58,117 bases of DNA. Source: an uncultured Oscillospiraceae bacterium (GTDB taxonomy: Bacteria > Bacillota > Clostridia > Oscillospirales > Oscillospiraceae). Below the pieces are notes generated by a model that was not told where the DNA came from, did no database searches, and saw nothing but the letters and a program-made list of their open reading frames with translations. The stretch lies in NCBI GenBank assembly GCA_944385365.1, contig CALWWW010000015.1, positions 1-58,117 of the forward strand, given 5' to 3'. Below, one piece after another: positions 19,347 through 28,151 of this stretch (its first letter is position 1; each line of letters opens with the position of its first letter). The translations under genes and the position numbers were made by a program.

Positions 19347-20704
19347 TGGAGCGAACCTTGCCCCGCGTCCTGCTGGCGGCCCCCAAAAGCGGCGCGGGCA
19401 AAACCACCGTGGTTTGCGGCCTGCTGCAAGCCCTGGTAAACCGTGGGATGCACCCCGCCGCCTGCAAATGCGGCCCCGACTATATTGACCCCCTGTTCCA
19501 CAGCGAGGTCATTGGGGCCAAAGGCTGCAATCTGGATTTGTTCTTTACGGCGGAGGACACGGCCCGCCATCTGCTGGCCCAGTCCGCCGACGGCTGCGAG
19601 ATTGCCGTTCTGGAGGGCGTCATGGGCTATTATGACGGTCTCGGCGGCGTCACCGACCGGGCTTCGGCCTACCATGTGGCCACGGCCACGGAAACACCGG
19701 TCATTCTGGTGCTGGACGCCCGCGGAACGTCCCTGTCCCTGTGCGCTCAGATTAAGGGCTTTCTGGAATTCCGCAAACCCAGCAGCATTCAGGCGGTGCT
19801 GCTGAACCGCTGCTCGGCCATGCAGTTTCCCATGCTCCAAAAAGCCATCGCCGCCGAGTGCGGCGTTCCCGTTCTGGGCTACCTGCCCGCCCTGCCCCAG
19901 TGCGCACTGGAAAGCCGCCATCTGGGACTGGTGACGGCCCAGGAAGTGGCGGATTTGCAGGAAAAGCTGCGGATTCTGGCGGAAACCCTGACGGAAACCG
20001 TGGATTTGGAAGCCCTGTTAAATTTGGCCCGCTCCGCCCCGCCCCTCCATTGGGAGGAAGCGGAACCGGCACTGGAACGGACCGACGGTCCGGTGCTGGC
20101 CGTAGCCAAGGACAAGGCGTTTTGTTTCTATTACCGGGAGAATTTCCGGCTTTTGCAGGCCCTTGGCGCGAAGATTGTGGAATTTTCCCCGCTGACCGAC
20201 AAGGAACTGCCCCCCTGTGACGGCCTGTACCTGGGCGGCGGCTACCCGGAACTGTATACGAAGCAGCTTTCGGAAAACCGCACCATGCGGGAGAGCATTG
20301 CCGAAGCCATCCGGGCCGGTCTGCCCACCTTTGCCGAGTGCGGCGGCTTCCTCTATCTCCACCAGGAGATGACCGGCGAGGACGGCACGTTCCCCATGGT
20401 GGGCGTTATTCCCGGCGGGTGCCGCAACACCGGAAAACTGCGCCGCTTCGGCTATGTGACGCTGACGGCCAAACGAGACAACCTGCTCTGTGGTGCGGGA
20501 GAATCCATCCGCGCCCATGAGTTTCACTATTTTGAATCCGACAGCAGCGGCGCGGCGTTCCACGCCGAAAAGCCCGTGACGGGCCGGGGCTGGGAGTGCA
20601 TCCACGCCACAGATACCCTGTTTGCCGGGTTCCCCCATCTTTACTTCCCGGCCAATCCGGAATTTGCGCGGCGGTTTGTGCGCCGCATGAGAGGAGTGCA
20701 GTAA
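19346..20704 (+). CDS. cbiA: Cobyrinic acid a,c-diamide synthase CbiA
   Basis: Glutamine- and ATP-dependent amidation of the a and c side chains. The 452-residue product has an N-terminal P-loop (AAPKSGAGKTTV) and a C-terminal class I glutaminase-like domain with the nucleophile cysteine in FAECGGFLYL and histidine near RAHEFHYFE. One-base gap to cobT. Confidence 0.94.
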   Translation: MERTLPRVLLAAPKSGAGKTTVVCGLLQALVNRGMHPAACKCGPDYIDPLFHSEVIGAKGCNLDLFFTAEDTARHLLAQSADGCEIAVLEGVMGYYDGLGGVTDRASAYHVATATETPVILVLDARGTSLSLCAQIKGFLEFRKPSSIQAVLLNRCSAMQFPMLQKAIAAECGVPVLGYLPALPQCALESRHLGLVTAQEVADLQEKLRILAETLTETVDLEALLNLARSAPPLHWEEAEPALERTDGPVLAVAKDKAFCFYYRENFRLLQALGAKIVEFSPLTDKELPPCDGLYLGGGYPELYTKQLSENRTMRESIAEAIRAGLPTFAECGGFLYLHQEMTGEDGTFPMVGVIPGGCRNTGKLRRFGYVTLTAKRDNLLCGAGESIRAHEFHYFESDSSGAAFHAEKPVTGRGWECIHATDTLFAGFPHLYFPANPEFARRFVRRMRGVQ

Positions 20705-20705
20705 C

Positions 20706-21764
20706 ATGACTTTGAACGAAGCCCTTGCAGCCATCCAGCCCATTGACGCCGCCATGCGCCAGAAGGCTCAGGAAAAATGGAACGCCGTGGCGAAGCCCCT
20801 GGGGAGCCTGGGACTTTTGGAAGACGCCGTCATGGACCTGTGTGCCATCCAGGGCACCCTGACGCCGGACATTGCCAAACGGGCCGTGGTCATGTTCTGC
20901 GCCGACAACGGCGTGGTGGCCCAGGGCGTCACCCAGACCGGCAGCGAGGTCACGGCCATTGTGGCGGGCAATGTCTGCAAGGGCGACACCAGCGTTTGCA
21001 ACATGTCCAAAATCGCCCATGCCGACGTGTTCCCCGTGGATATGGGCATGATCACCACCGTCGATCATCCCCGGATGCGCAACTGCCGCATTGCCGCCGG
21101 TACCAAGGACTTTTCGCAGGAATGGGCCATGACGCGGGAGCAAGCCATTGCCGGTCTGGAAACGGGCATTGCCCTGGCCGGAGAGCTGAAAGCCCAGGGC
21201 TATGGCCTGCTGGCCACCGGTGAAATGGGCATCGGCAACACCACCACCTCCAGCGCCGTGGCCAGCGTCCTGCTGGAGCGGCCCCCGGTGGAGATGACCG
21301 GCCCCGGCGCGGGTTTGTCCAGAGCCGGTGTGCTCCACAAAATCGAGGTCATCCAGAACGCCATTGCCCTCCACCGGCCCGACAAGAACGACCCCATTGA
21401 CGTTCTGGCCAAGGTGGGCGGCTTTGATATCGCCGGTATGGCGGGCCTGTGCATCGGCGCGGCGGTCCATCATATCCCCTGTGTCCTGGACGGCTTTATC
21501 TCCGCCGTTTCGGCCCTGATTGCCGTCAAGCTCTGCCCCGCTGTGAGCGGCTATCTCATTGCCAGCCACGTCAGCGCCGAACCGGCGGGCCATCTGATGC
21601 TGGAAGCTCTGGAGAAACAGCCCATGATCACCGCCGGTATGCGGCTGGGCGAGGGCACCGGCGCGGTGGCCGCCATGCCCCTGCTGGACATGGGTCTGGC
21701 GGTGTTCAATGAGATGACCACCTTCGAGGCCACCAACATCGAAGCCTATCAGCCCCTGTCGTAA
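20706..21764 (+). CDS. cobT: Nicotinate-nucleotide:dimethylbenzimidazole phosphoribosyltransferase CobT
   Basis: Makes the alpha-ribotide of the lower ligand from nicotinate mononucleotide and a base. The 352-residue protein has KPLGSLGLLE, VVMFCADNGVVAQGVTQ, ATGEMGIGNTTTSSAV and the catalytic glutamate in MRLGEGTGAVAA. No dimethylbenzimidazole synthesis gene (bluB or bza) lies in the window, so the lower ligand cannot be predicted. ATG follows the cbiA stop by one base. Confidence 0.94.
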   Translation: MTLNEALAAIQPIDAAMRQKAQEKWNAVAKPLGSLGLLEDAVMDLCAIQGTLTPDIAKRAVVMFCADNGVVAQGVTQTGSEVTAIVAGNVCKGDTSVCNMSKIAHADVFPVDMGMITTVDHPRMRNCRIAAGTKDFSQEWAMTREQAIAGLETGIALAGELKAQGYGLLATGEMGIGNTTTSSAVASVLLERPPVEMTGPGAGLSRAGVLHKIEVIQNAIALHRPDKNDPIDVLAKVGGFDIAGMAGLCIGAAVHHIPCVLDGFISAVSALIAVKLCPAVSGYLIASHVSAEPAGHLMLEALEKQPMITAGMRLGEGTGAVAAMPLLDMGLAVFNEMTTFEATNIEAYQPLS

Positions 21765-21768
21765 CGGT

Positions 21769-22287
21769 ATGACGCATCTTGTCATCGGCGGCAGCGCCAG
21801 CGGCAAAAGCACCTTTGCCGAATCCATCGTCTCCCGGCTGCCCGGGCCGCGATACTACATCGCCACCATGGAGCCGTGGGACGCCGAATGCCGCGCCCGC
21901 ATTGAAAAGCACCGCCGCCAGCGGGCGCACCTGGGCTTTGAGACCGTAGAGCACTACGGCGATCTCCAATCTCTCGTCCTGCTCCGGCGGGGCACGGTGC
22001 TGCTGGAATGCATGGGCAATCTGACGGCCAACGTGCTGTTCGGTTCCCAAAAGGTGGACAATCCCCTCCCCGCTGTCCAGCGGGGTTTGGAATCCCTCAT
22101 TGGTCAATGCGATAACCTGGTGGTGGTCACCAACGATGTGTTTGCCGATGGCCGCACCTACGACGATTCCACCATGGCCTATCTCGATCTGCTGGCGGCG
22201 CTGAACCGCCATATGGCGGCCCGCTTTGACCACGTCTTTGAGGTGGTCTGCGGTATCCCCCTCTGCCGGAAAGGAGAACTCCCGTGA
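21769..22287 (+). CDS. cobU: Adenosylcobinamide kinase / guanylyltransferase CobU
   Basis: Phosphorylates adenosylcobinamide and transfers GMP to it. The 172-residue protein has an intact P-loop GGSASGKST (about residues 7-15), the RIEKHRRQR segment with the histidine that receives GMP in this family, and VLLECMGNLTANVLF. The C-terminal GMGIVP-type loop of CobU is replaced here by DVFADGRTYDD. A second, short CobU-like gene follows cobS. ATG lies four bases after cobT; the end overlaps cobS. Confidence 0.85.
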   Translation: MTHLVIGGSASGKSTFAESIVSRLPGPRYYIATMEPWDAECRARIEKHRRQRAHLGFETVEHYGDLQSLVLLRRGTVLLECMGNLTANVLFGSQKVDNPLPAVQRGLESLIGQCDNLVVVTNDVFADGRTYDDSTMAYLDLLAALNRHMAARFDHVFEVVCGIPLCRKGELP

Positions 22288-23051
22288 TTGTCTTACAAAC
22301 CATTGCCGTGGCCCTGTCCATGTACTCGGCCCTGCCCATGCCCCAGTTCCCCTGGGACCAGCGCAATATGCGCTGCGCCATGGCGGCCTTTCCCCTGGTG
22401 GGCGTCTTCTGCGGCGCCGCCGTCTGGCTTTGGGCGTGGCTCTGCGGCGTTCTGGACTTCGGCCCGGTGCTCACCGGCGCTGGCATTGCGCTGGCTCCCG
22501 TGGTCGTCACCGGCGGCATCCATCTGGACGGCTTCTGTGACACCGTAGACGCCCTGGCCAGCCACCAGGACCGGGAGCGGAAATTGGAAATTCTCAAGGA
22601 TTCCCACTGCGGCGCCTTCGCCGTCATCGCCACGGCCTCCTATCTGGTGTTTCTGGCGGCCCTCTGCTCGGAGCTGCCCACGGATACCCGGATGCTGCTT
22701 TCTCTGGGTCTGTGCTTCGTCCTCAGCCGCGCCCTCAGCGGTACAGCGGTGACCACGTTCCCCTGTGCCAAAAACTCCGGACTGGTCCACACCTTTTCCG
22801 ATATGGCGGCCAAAAAGCTCTCCCGGACCCTGCTGATTCTGGTGGCAATAGCCGCGTCCGTCGGTCTGGTCGTTTTGGGCAGCGTTTGGGCCGTTGTGGC
22901 CGCTCTGGTCATGTTCGGTATCTATTACGTGCTGTCCATGAAGATTTTCGGCGGCATCACCGGCGATCTGGCCGGTTGGTTCCTCCAGTGGGCGGAACTG
23001 CTGATGATCTTCGCCCTGGTAGTCACGCGGGAAAGTGAGGTTCTCCTATGA
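22284..23051 (+). CDS. cobS: Adenosylcobinamide-GDP ribazoletransferase CobS
   Basis: Integral membrane enzyme that joins the GDP-activated corrinoid to alpha-ribazole (phosphate). The 255-residue product has several membrane helices and the metal-binding motif GGIHLDGFCDTVDAL (about residues 74-88), and GGITGDLAGWFLQWAEL near the C-terminus. The start is GTG after AAAGGAG; both ends overlap their neighbours by four bases. Confidence 0.93.
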   Translation: MIVLQTIAVALSMYSALPMPQFPWDQRNMRCAMAAFPLVGVFCGAAVWLWAWLCGVLDFGPVLTGAGIALAPVVVTGGIHLDGFCDTVDALASHQDRERKLEILKDSHCGAFAVIATASYLVFLAALCSELPTDTRMLLSLGLCFVLSRALSGTAVTTFPCAKNSGLVHTFSDMAAKKLSRTLLILVAIAASVGLVVLGSVWAVVAALVMFGIYYVLSMKIFGGITGDLAGWFLQWAELLMIFALVVTRESEVLL

Positions 23052-23374
23052 TTCTGGTCATTGGCGGCTACGCCGCCGGAAAGCGCCAATACGTCCGGGA
23101 CAGCCTGGGCTATTCCGACGGGCAGATGAGCAATCAAATCACCGATGACGTGCCGGTGTTCTACGGATTGGAGACCCAGCCAGACACGCCCTTAGAGCAG
23201 TTACTTCAAAAAGACGTGGTCATCTGCGACGAGATCGGCGGCGGTCTGGTGCCCATGGAAAAGGATGAGCGGCAGCGCCGGGAACGGGTGGGCCGTCTCT
23301 GCGTGGCCCTGGCCAGGGAAGCCACCCAGGTTATCCGGGTGGTCTGCGGCATCGGCCAAGTCATCAAGGGGTGA
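23048..23374 (+). CDS. Short CobU-like P-loop protein
   Basis: A 108-residue protein, far shorter than CobU (about 170-180). The N-terminus ILVIGGYAAGKRQYV resembles the CobU P-loop, but the Ser/Thr after the lysine is arginine (R13). The C-terminal part VVICDEIGGGLVPMEKDERQRRERVGRLCVAL...VVCGIGQVIKG matches the C-terminal loop of CobU, the part that is altered in the full-length cobU upstream. The middle with the GMP-accepting histidine is absent. It may complement the other CobU or be a regulatory relic; this is inference. Confidence 0.7.
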   Translation: MILVIGGYAAGKRQYVRDSLGYSDGQMSNQITDDVPVFYGLETQPDTPLEQLLQKDVVICDEIGGGLVPMEKDERQRRERVGRLCVALAREATQVIRVVCGIGQVIKG

Positions 23375-23381
23375 GAATCGA

Positions 23382-23966
23382 ATGGAAATTCTTCTGGTCC
23401 GCCATGGGGCCACCGCCGGAAACCAACTTCACCGCCACATTGGCGTCACCGACGAGCCCTTATGTCCCGAGGGCCGGGCGGCCCTGTCGGTGCTGGATAC
23501 CACCGTGGACACGGTGTATGTGACGCCCCTCCAGCGGACCCAGCAGACGGCGGCAATTCTCTTTCCACAGGCTGTGCAGGAGGTTGTGGAAGGATTGCGG
23601 GAAATGGATTTCGGGACCTTTGAAAACAAAAACTATCAGGAGCTTGCCCACGATCCGTCCTATCAGGCATGGGTGGACGGCTGGTGTGAAGGCCCCTGTC
23701 CCGGCGGCGAAAGCCGGAAGCAGTTCTGCGACCGGGTCTGCCGCGCCTTTTCGGAACTGGTGGACCGGGCCCTGGAAGCCCAACAGCCCCGTCTGGTCAT
23801 CGTGGCCCACGGCGGCACCATCATGGCCGTGGGCGAAGCCTTCGCCGTCCCCAAGAAAGGGTATTTTGACTGGAAGGTTCCCAACGGCGGCCTGTGCCGC
23901 TTCACCACCGACGCGGCCCGCTGGGCCCGCCGGGAAATTCTCACCATCACGGAGGCGTCATCGTGA
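23382..23966 (+). CDS. cobC: Histidine phosphatase family protein, probable alpha-ribazole phosphatase CobC
   Basis: A 194-residue phosphoglycerate-mutase-like phosphatase. The phosphohistidine motif LVRHGATAGN (residues 5-14), the second arginine in TPLQRTQQTA, a catalytic glutamate in LREMDFG and the second histidine in IVAHGGTIMA are present. In this operon it most likely removes the 5' phosphate of alpha-ribazole phosphate or of cobalamin 5'-phosphate. ATG 23382 is the first sensible start; the end overlaps cbiB (GTGA). Confidence 0.88.
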   Translation: MEILLVRHGATAGNQLHRHIGVTDEPLCPEGRAALSVLDTTVDTVYVTPLQRTQQTAAILFPQAVQEVVEGLREMDFGTFENKNYQELAHDPSYQAWVDGWCEGPCPGGESRKQFCDRVCRAFSELVDRALEAQQPRLVIVAHGGTIMAVGEAFAVPKKGYFDWKVPNGGLCRFTTDAARWARREILTITEASS

Positions 23967-24928
23967 CACTGTTGTATGTGATTCTCGGCGGTCTCGTTCT
24001 GGACCTGCTGCTGGGGGACCCCCACTGGATGCCCCATCCGGTGGTCTATATCGGCAAACTCATTGCCGCCCTGGAAAAGGGGCTGCGAAAGACTTTCCCC
24101 GCCACGCCCAAGGGCGAGCGGGCAGCCGGTATCGTCCTGGCCGTCCTGGTCTTAGCGGTCACCGGCGGCGTGTCCTGGGGCCTTTTGTATTTGCTGTACC
24201 GCATTCACCCCCTGTTGTCTCTGATTCTGAGTTTGTTCTGGTGCTACCAGATTCCCGCGGCCCGGTGCCTGTGGACCGAGGCTGTCAAGGTCCGCAAGGC
24301 GCTGGAGACCGGCTCCATTGAGGAAGCCCGGACGGCGGTGGGCTGGCTGGTGGGCCGGGACACGGAAAATCTGAGCGCCGAGGGCGTCACCAAGGCCGCC
24401 GTGGAGACCGTGGCGGAGAACACCACCGACGGTCTGGTGGCTCCCCTGTTCTATCTGATGATCGGCGGGCCGGTGCTGGGGCTGCTCTATAAGGCCACCA
24501 ACACCATGGACTCCATGATCGGCTACCGCAACGACCGGTACCGCTATTTCGGCACCGCCGGGGCCCGGCTGGACGACGTTTTGAACTTCCTCCCCGCCCG
24601 GCTGACGGCCCTGCTGATGGTCCCCGCCGCCGCCCTCTGCGGTCTCAGCGGCAAAAACGCCTTCCGCATCTGGAAGCGGGACCGGCGCAAGCACAAAAGC
24701 CCCAATTCGGCCCAGACGGAATCGGCCTGTGCCGGTGCGTTGGGCGTGGAGCTGGCGGGCGACGCCGTCTACTTCGGAGAGCTCCACCACAAGCCCACCA
24801 TTGGTGACAAAACCCGTCCCATTGAACCGGAGGATATCGACCGGACCTGCCGCCTGATGGTGGTGACCTATCTGTTGGCGGCGGTGCTGTTTGCCGCCGT
24901 CCGCGTGGCAATTCTGACCTTACTCTGA
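23963..24928 (+). CDS. cbiB: Adenosylcobinamide-phosphate synthase CbiB
   Basis: Membrane enzyme that attaches the aminopropanol phosphate arm to adenosylcobyric acid. The 321-residue product has the family start GGLVLDLLLGDPHWMPHPVVYIG, then VAENTTDGLVAPLFY and KATNTMDSMIGYRNDRYRYFG. The start is GTG, overlapping the cobC stop. cobD, which supplies the aminopropanol phosphate, follows 16 bases later. Confidence 0.94.
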   Translation: MTLLYVILGGLVLDLLLGDPHWMPHPVVYIGKLIAALEKGLRKTFPATPKGERAAGIVLAVLVLAVTGGVSWGLLYLLYRIHPLLSLILSLFWCYQIPAARCLWTEAVKVRKALETGSIEEARTAVGWLVGRDTENLSAEGVTKAAVETVAENTTDGLVAPLFYLMIGGPVLGLLYKATNTMDSMIGYRNDRYRYFGTAGARLDDVLNFLPARLTALLMVPAAALCGLSGKNAFRIWKRDRRKHKSPNSAQTESACAGALGVELAGDAVYFGELHHKPTIGDKTRPIEPEDIDRTCRLMVVTYLLAAVLFAAVRVAILTLL

Positions 24929-24944
24929 AAGCGGGTGTTTCCCT

Positions 24945-25994
24945 TTGCTGACCCACGGCGGCGACATCGCCGGATATTTTGACCAATACGGCTGCGAGCC
25001 TCTGGACTTCTCGGCCAACGTCAGCCCCCTGGGGCTGCCGGAGGGGGTACGGCGGGCCGTCATCGACAGCCTTTCCACGGCGGACCAGTACCCCGACCCC
25101 CTGTGCCGCCGCCTGCGGGCGGCCATCGGGGCCTTTGAGGGCGTGGACCCGGCCCGGATTCTCTGCGGAAACGGCGCGGCGGATTTGATTTTCCGCCTGG
25201 TGCTGGCGGTGAAGCCCAAAACGGCCCTGGTACCCGCTCCCACCTTTGCCGAATATGAAACCGCGCTGGAAAGCTGCGGCTGTGCCGTCACCCATGCGGT
25301 TTTGAAACGGGAGAACGACTTCCGGGTAACGGAGGAATTTCTCTCTGATCTGAATCCGGCCCCGGATTTGGTGTTCCTCTGCCAGCCCAACAACCCCACG
25401 GGCCAGCCGGTGGACCGGGCATTGCTGGAAACGGTTCTGGAACGGTGCGAAGCCGCCGGCAGCATTCTGGTGCTGGACGAATGCTTTGTGTCCCTGCTGG
25501 ATGACGGCCTATCCTACACCATGAAAGGCCGCCTGGACCGTCCCAACCTGTTCCTTTTGAAGGCCTTTACCAAAACCTACGCCATGGCGGGGCTGCGGCT
25601 GGGCTACTGTCTCTGCTCCAACGAACCGCTGCTGCAAGCCATGGCCCACTGCGGCCAGCCCTGGAGCGTCTCCACCGTGGCCCAGGCGGCGGGCATCGCC
25701 GCGCTGCAGGAGACGGCCTATGTGGAGCGGCTCCACCAGCTCATTGCCGCCGAACGGCCCCGGCTGGCGGCGGGTTTACAGGCTTGCGGCTGCACCGTAT
25801 TGGGCAGCCGGGCCAACTTTGTGTTCTTTTCCGCCCGGCCCGGCCTGGACGCGGCCCTGCGGCAAAAGGGAATTTTAATTCGTTCCTGCGCCAACTATCA
25901 CGGGCTGGACGAGACCTATTACCGCGTCGCCGTCCGGGCGGCTCCGGACAATGAAAAATTGCTGGCCGCTGTCAGCCAGTGTATGGAGGAATGA
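24945..25994 (+). CDS. cobD: Threonine-phosphate decarboxylase CobD
   Basis: PLP-dependent class I/II aminotransferase-fold enzyme making (R)-1-aminopropan-2-ol phosphate. The 349-residue protein starts LTHGGDIAGYFDQYG, a typical CobD N-terminus, and has FLCQPNNPTGQ and the PLP lysine in KAFTKTYAMAGLRLGY. The start is TTG with a weak ribosome site, the poorest in the operon. It ends just before cbiP. Confidence 0.92.
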   Translation: MLTHGGDIAGYFDQYGCEPLDFSANVSPLGLPEGVRRAVIDSLSTADQYPDPLCRRLRAAIGAFEGVDPARILCGNGAADLIFRLVLAVKPKTALVPAPTFAEYETALESCGCAVTHAVLKRENDFRVTEEFLSDLNPAPDLVFLCQPNNPTGQPVDRALLETVLERCEAAGSILVLDECFVSLLDDGLSYTMKGRLDRPNLFLLKAFTKTYAMAGLRLGYCLCSNEPLLQAMAHCGQPWSVSTVAQAAGIAALQETAYVERLHQLIAAERPRLAAGLQACGCTVLGSRANFVFFSARPGLDAALRQKGILIRSCANYHGLDETYYRVAVRAAPDNEKLLAAVSQCMEE

Positions 25995-25996
25995 CC

Positions 25997-27490
25997 ATGG
26001 CAAAGTCCATTATGATTCAGGGCACCATGTCCAACGCCGGAAAAAGCCTGCTGGCCGGCGGTCTGTGCCGCGTGTTCCACCAGGACGGCCACAAGGTGGC
26101 CCCGTTCAAAAGTCAGAACATGGCCCTCAACAGCTTTATCACCGACGCGGGCTTTGAAATGGGCCGGGCCCAGGTCATGCAGGCCGAAGCCGCCGGGATT
26201 GCCCCCGACGTGCGGATGAATCCCATCCTTCTGAAGCCCACCGGCGACATGGGCAGTCAGGTCATTGTCAACGGCGAAGTTCTGGGCAACATGAAAGCCG
26301 CCGAATACTACGCCTACAAGCACAATCTGCGCCCCGCCGTCCAAAAGGCCTATGACTCCCTGGCATCGGAATACGATATCATCGTCATCGAGGGCGCGGG
26401 CAGTCCCGCGGAAATCAACCTCAAGGAGGATGATTTTGTCAACATGGGCATGGCCCGTATGGTGGGCGCGCCGGTACTGCTGGCCGGTGACATCGACCGG
26501 GGCGGCGTCTTTGCCAGTCTCTACGGCACCGTGGCGTTGCTGGAGCCGGAGGAACAGGCCCACATCAAGGGGTTGATCATCAACAAATTCCGGGGCGATG
26601 TGGAAATTCTGCGGCCCGGTCTCAAGATGCTGGAGGATTTGGTCCACAAGCCGGTGTTGGGCGTGGTGCCCATGCTGCAAGTGGACATTGACGAGGAAGA
26701 CTCTCTTTCCTCCAAGCTGGACCGCACCGCCGCCGTCAAGGCCCTCGATCTGGCCGTCATCCGGCTGCCCCGCCTGTCCAACTTCACGGACTTTGACGCA
26801 TTGGAGCGGTTCGACTGCGCCGGTGTCCGCTACGTCCACAACGCCGCCGAGCTGGGCAATCCGGACCTGATTCTGCTGCCCGGCACGAAAAACACCATGG
26901 ACGATCTCCTGTGGATGCGGCAGAACGGTCTGGAGGGAGCCATCTGCAAGCTCCACCGGTCCGGGACCCCCATCTTCGCCATCTGCGGCGGCTATCAGAT
27001 GCTGGGCAAGGAGCTGCGGGACCCCCTGGGCGTGGAGCACGGCGGCACCCTGCGGGGCATGGGGCTGCTGGACAGCGTCACGGAGTTCCGGCCCGAAAAG
27101 ACCCGCACCCGTGTCAGCGGACAGGTCAACACCATTACCGGCTTCTGGTCGGCCCTCAGCGGCAGCGACTTCACCGGCTACGAAATCCACATGGGGGCCA
27201 CAGACCACGACAACGAGGGATTTTCCCTTTTGAGCAACCGCCGCGACGACGGCGCGGTGAAGGGTACGGTCCTGGGCAGCTACGTCCACGGCATTTTTGA
27301 CGAGGGCGATCTGGCCCAACGGGTCATCTCCATTCTGCTGGAGCGCAAGGGGCTGAATCTGGATTCGGCCCGGACCGTCACCTTCCAGCAGTACAAGGAG
27401 CAGCAATATGACATTCTGGCCGACGGCATCCGCCGCAGCCTGGATATGGACGCCGTCTACAAGATTTTGGAACAAGGCATGGAGGGTTAA
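25997..27490 (+). CDS. cbiP: Cobyric acid synthase CbiP
   Basis: Amidates side chains b, d, e and g. The 497-residue product has the P-loop-like GTMSNAGKSLLAGGLCR, the VIEGAGSPAEINL segment, a glutaminase cysteine in FAICGGYQMLG and a histidine in SYVHGIFDEG. ATG 25997 has GGAGGA upstream at good distance; two ATGs before it (25979, 25991) are in frame but worse placed. cbiC follows two bases after the stop. Confidence 0.94.
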   Translation: MAKSIMIQGTMSNAGKSLLAGGLCRVFHQDGHKVAPFKSQNMALNSFITDAGFEMGRAQVMQAEAAGIAPDVRMNPILLKPTGDMGSQVIVNGEVLGNMKAAEYYAYKHNLRPAVQKAYDSLASEYDIIVIEGAGSPAEINLKEDDFVNMGMARMVGAPVLLAGDIDRGGVFASLYGTVALLEPEEQAHIKGLIINKFRGDVEILRPGLKMLEDLVHKPVLGVVPMLQVDIDEEDSLSSKLDRTAAVKALDLAVIRLPRLSNFTDFDALERFDCAGVRYVHNAAELGNPDLILLPGTKNTMDDLLWMRQNGLEGAICKLHRSGTPIFAICGGYQMLGKELRDPLGVEHGGTLRGMGLLDSVTEFRPEKTRTRVSGQVNTITGFWSALSGSDFTGYEIHMGATDHDNEGFSLLSNRRDDGAVKGTVLGSYVHGIFDEGDLAQRVISILLERKGLNLDSARTVTFQQYKEQQYDILADGIRRSLDMDAVYKILEQGMEG

Positions 27491-27492
27491 AC

Positions 27493-28134
27493 ATGCACAT
27501 GGAACTGGAACGGGTACTGCCCAACGAAATTGAGAAGCGCAGCATGGAGATCATCACCTCCGAACTGCCCCACCCCATCGATGAGAAGGTGGCCGACGTG
27601 GTCCGCCGCGTCATCCACACCACCGCCGACTTCGACTACGCCGACAACCTGTATTTCTCCACAGACGTCTGTGAAAAGACCGTGGAATTGCTGAAACAGG
27701 GCGGCGTGACCATTGTCACCGACACCAATATGGCCTTCTCCGGCGTCAACAAGGCCGCCTGCAAGAAGCTGGGCGTGGAGGTCCGCTGCTTCATGGCCGA
27801 TGAAGATGTGGCCGCCGCCGCCAAGGAGCACGGCACCACCCGTGCCACGGCTTCCATGGACAAGGCCGCCGCCCTGGACGGCCCCGTGATCTTCGCCATC
27901 GGCAACGCCCCCACGGCATTGGTTCGCATCTGCGAACTGATGGACGAGGGCAAGCTGCATCCGGCCCTGATCATCGGCGTGCCCGTGGGCTTTGTCAACG
28001 TGGTGCAGAGCAAAGAATGGGTCATTGAACGGAACGCCCCCTGCATTGTGGCCCGGGGCCGCAAGGGCGGCAGCAACGTGGCCGCCGCCATCTGCAACGC
28101 CCTGCTGTACCGCGCCACAGAGCGCACCCTGTAA
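27493..28134 (+). CDS. cbiC: Cobalt-precorrin-8 methylmutase CbiC
   Basis: Moves the C11 methyl group to C12, giving cobyrinate. The 213-residue protein has the catalytic histidine in RRVIHTTADFDYADNLYF and TDTNMAFSGVNK, plus VGFVNVVQSKEW near the C-terminus. It completes the corrin-ring gene set. GGAGGGTTAA precedes the ATG. Confidence 0.93.
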   Translation: MHMELERVLPNEIEKRSMEIITSELPHPIDEKVADVVRRVIHTTADFDYADNLYFSTDVCEKTVELLKQGGVTIVTDTNMAFSGVNKAACKKLGVEVRCFMADEDVAAAAKEHGTTRATASMDKAAALDGPVIFAIGNAPTALVRICELMDEGKLHPALIIGVPVGFVNVVQSKEWVIERNAPCIVARGRKGGSNVAAAICNALLYRATERTL

Positions 28135-28151
28135 TTAAGGAGGGGTTTTCC

